Part shown: positions 1 through 6,762 of the stretch, in pieces | How positions within the stretch are numbered: the stretch's first letter is position 1 | How the letters are laid out: every line of letters begins with the position of its first letter | Assembly: GCF_024623065.1 (NCBI RefSeq) | Contig: NZ_JANJZR010000043.1 | Coordinates: 1 to 36,690, forward strand | Reading direction: 5' to 3' | DNA: 36,690 nt | DNA from: Bacteroides acidifaciens | Lineage (GTDB): Bacteria > Bacteroidota > Bacteroidia > Bacteroidales > Bacteroidaceae | Made by a program: the position numbers and the translations under genes | Notes under the pieces: model-generated | Database searches by the model: none | Seen by the model: only the letters and a program-made list of their open reading frames with translations | Told to the model about the DNA's origin: nothing

Positions 1-40
1 CAAAGCCCTGGCTTGGGAAAGTCGGGGCTTTGTTTATACA
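1..40 (+). terminator. Rho-independent terminator of the gene left of the window
   Basis: Perfect 8-bp arms CAAAGCCC (1-8) and GGGCTTTG (25-32) enclose a 16-base loop and are followed by TTTATAC. It most likely ends a plus-strand gene that lies before base 1. The T-run is short. Confidence 0.6.
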
Positions 41-155
41 AAAAAGAGGATGCATCGTTTCGACACACCCTCATTTTTTTATCACCAATCTTGGCAAAAA
101 GCAAGTGATACCAGCCACCCATAATTGACATTTTGACAATATTTCATCCTCAAAA

Positions 156-188
156 TTGCATAAACACCAAATTAATATGTAAATTTGC
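156..188 (+). promoter_or_regulatory. Bacteroidota-type promoter for the DUF3836-like gene
   Basis: A TAAATTTGC box (180-188) matches the Bacteroidota -7 consensus TAnnTTTG. TTGC at 156-159 lies 20 bases upstream and is a suitable -33 element. The predicted transcription start near 195 leaves a leader of about 55 bases before the ATG at 249. Confidence 0.6.
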
Positions 189-248
189 AGCATAAAACTA
201 ATACAGTTGTAGAAATATGAAAGTATAACTCAAAAAACTTAAATAGCC

Positions 249-644
249 ATGAAAGCCAAAGTATCTCTAAAAATGCTCATTTTATCAGCAGTTCTTCTTG
301 TTGCGTCGCTTGCTACTTCTGCACGTAGCTACGACGGTCAATTGATTTATAACCCGATAGAAGAAAATGGTGTAACAGTAGGACAAACTGTTTACAAAAT
401 GGACGGGAGCACACTTGCCAACTACATGAAGTACAATTATAAGTACGATAACAAAAAACGTATGATTGAAAGCGAAGCCATGAAATGGAACAGCAGCAAG
501 GATGAATGGCAAAAGGACTTGCGTATCAACTATATTTATGAGGGCAAGACTGTCACTACCAACTATTACAAATGGAACGCCAAGAAAAAAGCCTACGTAC
601 TGGTCCCCGAAATGACCGTTACGATGGATAATACCAATATGTAA
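249..644 (+). CDS. small secreted protein, DUF3836-like
   Basis: This 131-residue protein opens with a typical signal peptide: a Lys-rich start, then a hydrophobic stretch from about residue 8 to 22, with likely cleavage after Ala-Thr-Ser-Ala. The mature part is rich in Tyr, Lys and Asn, with alternating segments such as YNYKYDNKKR and YIYEGKTVTTNYYKW that suggest beta strands. I recognise it as resembling the Bacteroides DUF3836 family of small exported proteins, whose function is unknown. It stands alone: its own promoter lies upstream and a strong hairpin terminator follows. No catalytic motif is visible. It probably resides in the periplasm or is released, since there is no lipobox. Confidence 0.75.
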   Translation: MKAKVSLKMLILSAVLLVASLATSARSYDGQLIYNPIEENGVTVGQTVYKMDGSTLANYMKYNYKYDNKKRMIESEAMKWNSSKDEWQKDLRINYIYEGKTVTTNYYKWNAKKKAYVLVPEMTVTMDNTNM

Positions 645-676
645 CATAACTCTCTCTCATTCTAATATTCTAACAA

Positions 677-720
677 CAAGAGACGCCGCTTCTGATGAAG
701 AAGTGGCGTCTCTTGTTTAT
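677..720. terminator. bidirectional terminator between convergent genes
   Basis: Sixteen-base arms (677-692 and 700-715, one G-U pair) enclose a 7-base loop. TTTAT follows on the plus strand. It lies between the stop at 644 and the minus-strand stop at 740, so it can serve both genes. Confidence 0.7.
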
Positions 721-739
721 CATAATATCAAGTCGGCAG

Positions 740-1519
740 TTACAACACATAAAAACGTTCTTGCAGTTCTTTCAGAAAATTTCTGGAGATTATCAAATCA
801 TTCCTGTCATGAAAAGGCGGATAAAGCTGGCAGCACTTGCCGTCAATCATAGCCAGAAAGTTTACATTTACAATAGCCGACTGACTAATCTGCACAAAAG
901 CCTGCGAATAACCGATAATGTCTTCCGCCTTTGTGTTCCGCTTCAAGTTCAACCGGGTTTGATTGAATAATACTACCTGCCATTGACGCTTATCTTTCAG
1001 ATACTCAAAGAAGCCGATTTCCTCAAGGCGAAGTAATCTGAATCCTGTCACTGTGCTAATCATGAACGTGCCATGCTGTGACATCAAGGTACTGAAAGAG
1101 GATGCGAAAGAAGGCGGGGGAAGCAAAGCGGAAGCCGACATAACCTTCCGATAACGGTCTATAATAACTTTTAATTCTTCACTTTCAAAAGGCTTCAACA
1201 GGAAATCGAAAGCCGATTCGCGCAAAGCCTGCAACAGATACTTGTCATAAGAAGTGTAGAACACCACTTTCATATCCCACAGTACATCATCCCTTATCTC
1301 ACTCAGCAAATTAAGCCCAAATACATCCGGAAGTTCCACGTCGAGAAACAACAAATCCGGATGCAACTCCATAATCATCTTTTTCCCTTTTGCACCGTTG
1401 CTTGCCACTCCTTTAACCTCAAATTCACGATAGGGCCCCAACTCCCGGCGCAAAGCGTCAATCGCTGTACGTTCATCGTCTATGATGACCACTTTATACT
1501 TCTCTTCTGTCTCCATCAT
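740..1519 (-). CDS. LytTR-family two-component response regulator
   Basis: This 259-residue protein has an N-terminal receiver domain (about 8-125) with acidic pair Asp14-Asp15, phospho-acceptor Asp60 in LLFLDVELPD, Thr89 and Lys109 in FDFLLKPF. A LytTR DNA-binding domain follows (about 155-257), recognisable by the segment on a conserved ligand-free LytTR fold: FFEYLKDKRQW, then a C-terminal FVQISQSAIVNV. Its start overlaps the stop of the upstream kinase gene by 4 bases (ATGA), which indicates translational coupling. Two Met codons are adjacent, and the first is used here. Together with the kinase it forms an AlgR/LytR-type system. The target genes are not evident; LytTR regulators often act on nearby operons, and cysE diverges from this pair. 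Confidence 0.9.
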   Translation of the reverse strand: MMETEEKYKVVIIDDERTAIDALRRELGPYREFEVKGVASNGAKGKKMIMELHPDLLFLDVELPDVFGLNLLSEIRDDVLWDMKVVFYTSYDKYLLQALRESAFDFLLKPFESEELKVIIDRYRKVMSASALLPPPSFASSFSTLMSQHGTFMISTVTGFRLLRLEEIGFFEYLKDKRQWQVVLFNQTRLNLKRNTKAEDIIGYSQAFVQISQSAIVNVNFLAMIDGKCCQLYPPFHDRNDLIISRNFLKELQERFYVL

Positions 1520-3564
1520 AAATCATAAGAAAAACGGAACGGGATATATACCGATACTTGAGTACCGGTCTTTCCATCATTCCTGTTGGTTATATCAAAA
1601 CGTATCTTATCACTCTTATTTTTCGCATTCAATAGCTGGATGGTCTGATAAAGGACTTTCAGCCCCGTACCGGTCCCGCATGTCGCAGAAGACACCTGCG
1701 GGAGATATCCCCGCCCGTTATCCGCAACCGTAATACAGACCCCGTTCTCTTGGCGGGAGACACATACTGCCAGCTCCTTTGCCCCATCCTTTCCCGCCAA
1801 CCCATGCTTAATGGCATTCTCCACGGGAATCTGCACAATCATAGAGGGAACCATGATGCGGGTAGCGTCCAACCCGTCCTCTATCGTGACTGTCGGGGTA
1901 AAACCATCACCGACACGTCCTTTCTCCAAGTCAATGTAGGAGCGCACAAAGTCCAGTTCGTCCTGCAAGGGTACGCTCAGTTTCTCTGTCAGTTCGAGAC
2001 TCCGGCGAAGATATTTCACCAGCCCCATCAGATTATTTTTCACTTCCTCCGAGCCATTGAACTGATTAATCTCACGTCCCAACACATTGAAAGTAAAATG
2101 AGGAGAAATCCGGCTACGCAGGTTCTCCATGCGGATGCGGTTTATCTGCTGAAAGAAACGTTCACGAAGAAATTCGCGTTTCTTGCGCATATACCAGATA
2201 ATGACTATCGTACCTACCACAAGCAGCACACTGACAAGCACCCAAATATACACGCTTAATTTTAAAGCCCTCACTTCACCCTCCTGTTGCTGAATCCGCA
2301 TCTCTTTACGCAATACAACCGTATTCTGCCGATAACGCATATCCAGTTCGGCCACACGCATCTGCACCCGTTCGCTGCGGATGGAATCATCCAAATGGCG
2401 ATCACGTTTCAGATACTCATAAGCGTGGCGGTAATCACCGATACGCTCAAAATAATGCTGGAGATATTGGTTACGTATGGTCAGCATATTGGCATCGAGA
2501 TGCCCCACGGGAGCAGTACGGGCAATCATCTTCTGTGCCTGCCTTAAATTTCCTTTCTTCAAGGCAAGCTCAATCATTTGGGTCTCGATATAGTGCACGG
2601 CTGAATTATGCTGTATTTTTGAGAAGAAACGATAGCTATCGTCCAGGCAAGTTTGCGCAGAGTCGAGATTGTCAGTCAGTACATACAACTCTCCCAGATT
2701 CACCTTAATAAAGTTCTGTTCGAATACCATTTGCGAATGGGCGGATACCAGTTCATTCGCCCTACGCATGTATTTCAGGGCTTCCTGATAGTCTTTTATA
2801 TAATAATAATAGTTACCGCGGTTGTTGAGATACGTCCATTTCTCTCCTACATTCATTCCGTCGAAGAATTGTCCTGCCAGTTCATAGTAGTAATCTGACA
2901 AAACAAAATCACGTAATTCCATATAAGTCTGCCCTAGTCCGTAGTAGATAGGAAATTTCGTATGTTCCGACAAGTTTAACGAATCACAAAGGAACAAGGC
3001 ACGGCGATAATAAGAAGCGGTGTGCGCCAGGTCGCCACTATGCAGGTACGCATCAGCCATATTGATGCAAATATCCGGGAGACGTTGTAGTTTCTCCCCT
3101 TCCAGACAGTACCTATACGCCTGTTCATAGTCCATTATCGCAGAGTCAGGACGGTTCAACTGCATCCATACATTCCCTTCCATATTATAAATCTCGGACA
3201 GCACGTTATTCCATCGGGAACATCTGACAGCCTTAGGCAAGAATTCTTTCACCTGACGGTGATAATAAAGAACGGAATCAAAATCGGAAGAAACGAAGAA
3301 TGTTTTTCCGTACAGAGCGATAAGACGGTAATAAGATTGTGAATCCTGTACCTGTATCAACGCGTCACGTATCTGCGAGCGGGAATAAAGCACATTGGAA
3401 AACAGAGAATCCTGCACGCGGACTTCCAAAGAATCAACAAAAGTTTGTCCACACAAGGCCCCGCTATGATGTTTATCAGTATATCCGCAACTCAATAACA
3501 CCAATAGCCCCAATAACCCGAATAGGCTCATAGCAGCCCCTTGTTTCATTTCCCCCTTATTCAT
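1516..3564 (-). CDS. TPR sensor histidine kinase, LytS/YehU (His_kinase) type
   Basis: The protein is about 682 residues from the chosen start. It begins with a hydrophobic segment ending in LLVLLSCG, which looks like a lipoprotein signal with Cys26. A long helical region with tetratricopeptide-like repeats follows (about 50-400, Tyr/Leu-rich), then a coiled region and one transmembrane helix (about 436-457). The kinase part has an H-box near residue 489 (SPHFTFNVLG), an N-box near 582 (ENAIKHG) and a G-box near 615 (DNGRG). The sensor is therefore probably periplasmic and the kinase cytoplasmic. An upstream in-frame ATG at 3612 lies before the likely promoter box at 582-590 of the 3 kb line (3582-3590), so 3564 is preferred; 3549 is also possible. 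It is co-transcribed with the LytTR regulator. Confidence 0.85.
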   Translation of the reverse strand: MNKGEMKQGAAMSLFGLLGLLVLLSCGYTDKHHSGALCGQTFVDSLEVRVQDSLFSNVLYSRSQIRDALIQVQDSQSYYRLIALYGKTFFVSSDFDSVLYYHRQVKEFLPKAVRCSRWNNVLSEIYNMEGNVWMQLNRPDSAIMDYEQAYRYCLEGEKLQRLPDICINMADAYLHSGDLAHTASYYRRALFLCDSLNLSEHTKFPIYYGLGQTYMELRDFVLSDYYYELAGQFFDGMNVGEKWTYLNNRGNYYYYIKDYQEALKYMRRANELVSAHSQMVFEQNFIKVNLGELYVLTDNLDSAQTCLDDSYRFFSKIQHNSAVHYIETQMIELALKKGNLRQAQKMIARTAPVGHLDANMLTIRNQYLQHYFERIGDYRHAYEYLKRDRHLDDSIRSERVQMRVAELDMRYRQNTVVLRKEMRIQQQEGEVRALKLSVYIWVLVSVLLVVGTIVIIWYMRKKREFLRERFFQQINRIRMENLRSRISPHFTFNVLGREINQFNGSEEVKNNLMGLVKYLRRSLELTEKLSVPLQDELDFVRSYIDLEKGRVGDGFTPTVTIEDGLDATRIMVPSMIVQIPVENAIKHGLAGKDGAKELAVCVSRQENGVCITVADNGRGYLPQVSSATCGTGTGLKVLYQTIQLLNAKNKSDKIRFDITNRNDGKTGTQVSVYIPFRFSYDL

Positions 3565-3581
3565 GTCATATTTTGAATGTG

Positions 3582-3613
3582 ACAAAAATACATTATTTAT
3601 CCTGAATCCCAAC
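3582..3613 (-). promoter_or_regulatory. promoter for the histidine kinase/regulator operon
   Basis: Read on the minus strand, TATTTTTGT (3590-3582) matches TAnnTTTG, with TTGG (3612-3609) as a possible -33 element 18 bases upstream. Transcription would start near 3575, which decides against the longer kinase start at 3612. Confidence 0.5.
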
Positions 3614-3633
3614 GAATTTTATTATTTTTTTAA

Positions 3634-3642
3634 TACCTTTGC
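3634..3642 (+). promoter_or_regulatory. promoter -7 box for cysE
   Basis: TACCTTTGC matches the TAnnTTTG consensus. The start of transcription would be near 3649, giving a leader of about 22 bases. No convincing -33 element is visible. It lies back to back with the kinase promoter. Confidence 0.55.
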
Positions 3643-3670
3643 GCCCATATAAATATGAGCAACTGACCTA

Positions 3671-4576
3671 ATGAGTCCACTGAACTTCACCCACATTTTG
3701 ACACAGGCAGTCGATGAGCTATCGGAAAGCGAATCTTACAAAGGACTGTTTCATCAGCATAAAGATGGCGAGCCACTGCCCTCTGCTAAAGTCTTGTATG
3801 AGATTATAGAGCTTTCACGCTCCATTCTCTTCCCCGGATATTACGGGAATTCAACTATCGACAGCCGGACAATCAATTATCACATTGGTGTAAATATTGA
3901 GAAGTTATTCGGTTTGCTCTCCGAGCAAATCCTCGCCGGGTTGTGTTTCAGCGTCAGCATAGAAGGGAAATGCAATGTCTGCTCAGACTCCAAACGGGAA
4001 GAAGCCACACGCCTTGCTGCTAAATTTATCAGCAAACTGCCTGCCATGAGAAGGATACTGGCAACCGACGTGGAAGCTGCCTACAACGGCGACCCTGCTG
4101 CCGAAAGCTATGGTGAGGTAATTTTCTGTTATCCGGCTATCAAGGCTATCAGCAACTACCGCATCGCGCATGAATTGCTGGAACTGGGCGTTCCCTTGAT
4201 TCCCCGCATCATCACGGAGATGGCACATAGCGAAACGGGGATTGACATCCATCCGGCAGCGAAAATCGGCAGTCATTTCACTATCGACCACGGCACGGGT
4301 GTCGTTATCGGTGCTACAAGTATTATCGGCAACAATGTCAAACTATACCAAGGTGTTACTTTGGGAGCCAAGAGTTTTCCGCTGGATGCCAATGGAAAGC
4401 CCATCAAGGGTATCCCCCGCCACCCGATTCTGGAAGACAATGTGATTGTCTATTCCAATGCCACTATCCTGGGCAGAATCACTATCGGGCGCGACGCAAC
4501 TGTGGGCGGTAATATATGGGTGACAGAGAATGTCCCCGCAGGAGCAAGAATCGTACAAACCAAAGCAAAAAAATAA
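3671..4576 (+). CDS. cysE: serine O-acetyltransferase
   Basis: This 301-residue enzyme transfers acetyl from acetyl-CoA to L-serine, the first step of cysteine synthesis. The N-terminal half (about 1-185) is helical, as in the serine acetyltransferase N-terminal domain. The C-terminal part (about 190-297) is a left-handed beta-helix of hexapeptide repeats: DIHPAAKIGSHFTIDHGTG, VVIGATSIIGNNVKLYQ, GVTLGAKSF, and later VIVYSNATILGRITIGRDATVGG. The catalytic His-Asp region HFTIDHGTG is intact. The length and the long N-terminal domain fit the SAT/EpsC-type enzyme common in Bacteroides. It has its own promoter and lies 16 bases upstream of the RNA methyltransferase gene, so the two are probably co-transcribed. 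The partner cysteine synthase is not in the window. Confidence 0.92.
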   Translation: MSPLNFTHILTQAVDELSESESYKGLFHQHKDGEPLPSAKVLYEIIELSRSILFPGYYGNSTIDSRTINYHIGVNIEKLFGLLSEQILAGLCFSVSIEGKCNVCSDSKREEATRLAAKFISKLPAMRRILATDVEAAYNGDPAAESYGEVIFCYPAIKAISNYRIAHELLELGVPLIPRIITEMAHSETGIDIHPAAKIGSHFTIDHGTGVVIGATSIIGNNVKLYQGVTLGAKSFPLDANGKPIKGIPRHPILEDNVIVYSNATILGRITIGRDATVGGNIWVTENVPAGARIVQTKAKK

Positions 4577-4592
4577 AATCAAATAACTATAT

Positions 4593-6035
4593 ATGAGCGA
4601 ACAATTCGAGATGATTGCCAAGACCTTCCAGGGACTGGAGGAGATACTTGCAGAAGAACTTACAGTATTAGGAGCCAACGACATTCAAATAGGACGCCGG
4701 ATGGTTTCATTCTCCGGAGACAAGCGTATGATGTATAAGGCGAATTTCTGCCTTCGTACCGCTATCCGTATCCTGAAACCTATCAAAAACTTCACTGCCA
4801 AGAATGCCGACGAAGTTTATAACCAGATACAAGCCATTCGATGGGAAGATTATCTCAATGTAAACAAGACATTTGCTATTGACGCAGTGGTGTTCAGCGA
4901 TGAGTTCCGCCATTCGAAATTCGTTTCGTATAAAGTAAAAGATGCAATTGTAGACTATTTCCGCGAGAAAACCGGAAAACGTCCGTCTGTCCGCATCAAC
5001 AATCCGGATGTATTGCTGAATATTCACATTGCACAGACCACCTGTACGCTGTCTTTGGACTCTTCCGGAGAATCACTGCATCGCCGCGGTTATCGTCAGG
5101 AAGCAGTGGAAGCTCCGCTCAACGAGGTGTTGGCTGCCGGCATGATTCTGATGACCGGATGGCGCGGAGAGTGTGATTTGATTGACCCTATGTGCGGTTC
5201 GGGCACTATTCCCGTCGAAGCTGCACTCATTGCAAAGAATATTGCTCCGGGAGTATTCCGCAAAGGATTTGCCTTCGAAAAGTGGGTGGATTTCGATGCG
5301 GATATGTTCGATGAGATTTACAATGATGACAGTCAGGAACGTGAGTTTAAACATAAGATTTACGGATACGACAACAATCCGAAAGCGAATGAGATTGCCA
5401 CACACAACATAAAAGCTGCGGGCGTATCGAAAGATATAGTGCTGAAACTGCAACCGTTCCAGCAGTTCGAACAGCCGAAAGAGAAATCAATCATCATTAC
5501 CAACCCGCCATATGGCGAACGTATCTCTACAAATGACCTACTGGGACTTTACCAAATGATTGGTGAACGTCTGAAACATGCGTTTGTAGGTAATGAAGCA
5601 TGGGTGCTGTCTTATCGTGAAGAGTGTTTCGACCAGATTGGTTTGAAAGCAAGTCAGAAAGTTCCTTTATTCAATGGGCCGTTGGAGTGCGAGTTCCGCA
5701 AATATGAGATTTTTGACGGAAAGTACAAGGAGTTCAAGAGCCAAGAAGGAGAAGGGGAAGAGAAGAAAGAGGCTGAAGGAGAACAGGCTCCAAGATTCAG
5801 AGAAAGAAAAGAATTTAAACCACGTCGCGAAGGTGAGTTCAAACCGCATCGGGATGGTGAATCCAGACCTCGCAGAGAGGGAGAATACAAGCCGCGCAGA
5901 GAAGGTGGTGAGTTCAAAGGTGGTGACAGAGATAGAAAGCCACGGGGAGAATTCCGCGGAGGAAGAGATTCAAGGCCCCCGAGAGAGTTTAAGGGGAATC
6001 GGGAGCCGAGGATTCCGAAGAAGGAAGAGGAATAA
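4593..6035 (+). CDS. THUMP-domain class I SAM-dependent RNA methyltransferase (RlmL/UPF0020-like) with Arg-rich tail
   Basis: This 480-residue protein begins with a ferredoxin-like/THUMP RNA-binding region (about 5-155), followed by a Rossmann methyltransferase domain (about 160-375). Asp198 begins the SAM-binding motif DPMCGSGT, and Asn304 begins the catalytic NPPYGERI motif, typical of N6-adenine or N2-guanine methylation. The family includes E. coli RlmL (23S rRNA m2G2445), and the target here is probably 23S rRNA. From about residue 385 to the end lies a low-complexity tail, first Glu/Lys-rich and then built of repeated PRREGE(F/Y)KP-type units with Arg-Gly stretches. The tail is not part of the catalytic family core and resembles disordered RNA-binding RGG-type extensions. 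It probably shares a transcript with cysE. Confidence 0.88.
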   Translation: MSEQFEMIAKTFQGLEEILAEELTVLGANDIQIGRRMVSFSGDKRMMYKANFCLRTAIRILKPIKNFTAKNADEVYNQIQAIRWEDYLNVNKTFAIDAVVFSDEFRHSKFVSYKVKDAIVDYFREKTGKRPSVRINNPDVLLNIHIAQTTCTLSLDSSGESLHRRGYRQEAVEAPLNEVLAAGMILMTGWRGECDLIDPMCGSGTIPVEAALIAKNIAPGVFRKGFAFEKWVDFDADMFDEIYNDDSQEREFKHKIYGYDNNPKANEIATHNIKAAGVSKDIVLKLQPFQQFEQPKEKSIIITNPPYGERISTNDLLGLYQMIGERLKHAFVGNEAWVLSYREECFDQIGLKASQKVPLFNGPLECEFRKYEIFDGKYKEFKSQEGEGEEKKEAEGEQAPRFRERKEFKPRREGEFKPHRDGESRPRREGEYKPRREGGEFKGGDRDRKPRGEFRGGRDSRPPREFKGNREPRIPKKEEE

Positions 6036-6093
6036 ACAATTCTAATTCCAACAATTTATTCACCCTGTAATTCGCTAGTTAATAATTAATTAA

Positions 6094-6126
6094 AAACTTG
6101 AAGTTCCAAATTGGAACTTCAAGTTT
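6094..6126. repeat. 33-bp palindrome upstream of the ORF6N gene
   Basis: Perfect 16-base arms surround a single central A at 6110, with core CCAAATTGG. An 11-base half copy, CAAATTGGAAC (first copy 6107-6117), recurs at 6152-6162, 45 bases downstream and 18 bases before the ATG of the ORF6N gene. The palindrome has the same centre (CAAATTG) as one inside that gene at 6365-6393. It could act as a terminator for the methyltransferase gene or as an operator. The flanking T-run is weak, which favours a regulatory or coding-derived origin. Confidence 0.75.
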
Positions 6127-6180
6127 ACACCATAGTTCTAATGTTCAGTCACAAATTGGAACCTGTCTAAACAAAAAAAG

Positions 6181-6762
6181 ATGGATGATATAGCCATTAT
6201 AGAAAACAAAATATACGAAATCAGAGGGCAAAAAGTTATGCTTGACTTTGATTTGGCAGAAATGTATGGAGTTGAGACTAAACGCCTCAAAGAACAAGTA
6301 CGTCGTAATATTGAACGCTTTCCTGCTGAATTCATGTTCGAGCTAACAAAGGAAGAAGTTACAATTTCAAGGTCGCAAATTGCGACCTTGAAAACAGGAC
6401 AAGGATATAATATCAAATATCTTCCGTTTGCATTTACTGAATATGGTATAGTTATGTTATCCAGCGTCCTCAAATCCAAGACCGCTGTGGAAGTAAATAT
6501 CAATATTATCCGTGCTTTTGTACGTATGCGCCAATATCTTCTATCCAATGTACCTAAAAAGGAGTTGGAAGAATTAAAACAACGCATCGAATATCTCGAA
6601 GAAGATATTACTTCTGATAGGGAAAGTTACGAAAAACAATTTGACGACCTATTTAATGCCTTTGCTAAAATAAGTACAATTATCCAATCAAGACAGACTC
6701 CCTTGGACAGAGTAAAAATAGAAGGATTTAAAACAAATAATAAAGAAAAGAGCAATGAGTAA
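6181..6762 (+). CDS. ORF6N (KilA-N-related) domain protein
   Basis: This 193-residue protein starts with the ORF6N domain (about 5-100). Family marks are IENKIYEIRGQKVMLDFDLAEMYGVETKRLKEQVRRN, with the segment ERFPAEFMFELTKEE next, RSQIATLK, then YLPFAFTEYGIVMLSSVL. The C-terminal part (about 113-165) is a charged coiled coil with KKELEELKQRIEYLEED. ORF6N domains are found in phage and bacterial proteins and are thought to bind DNA; the precise role in Bacteroides is unknown. The codons for SRSQIATLK form a perfect 29-bp palindrome. The gene overlaps the start of the dipeptidyl-peptidase gene by 8 bases. I see no phage genes nearby. The assignment to the family is firm, the function is not. 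Confidence 0.85.
   Translation: MDDIAIIENKIYEIRGQKVMLDFDLAEMYGVETKRLKEQVRRNIERFPAEFMFELTKEEVTISRSQIATLKTGQGYNIKYLPFAFTEYGIVMLSSVLKSKTAVEVNINIIRAFVRMRQYLLSNVPKKELEELKQRIEYLEEDITSDRESYEKQFDDLFNAFAKISTIIQSRQTPLDRVKIEGFKTNNKEKSNE
6365..6393. repeat. 29-bp palindrome inside the ORF6N gene
   Basis: Perfect 14-base arms (6365-6378 and 6380-6393) surround a central A at 6379, core GCAAATTGC. It encodes SRSQIATLK (roughly residues 63-71). Its centre and codon phase match the upstream palindrome at 6094-6126, which would read LKFQIGTSS in the corresponding frame. Confidence 0.85.

Noticed and set aside
3655..3666. Three-codon open frame (ATGAGCAACTGA) in the cysE leader
   Set aside because: It has no cysteine codons and could occur by chance; there is no attenuator hairpin to go with a leader peptide.
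6181..6762. Prophage or phage remnant around the ORF6N gene
   Set aside because: ORF6N proteins occur in phages, but the neighbours are housekeeping genes and no phage structural, integrase or lysis gene is present.
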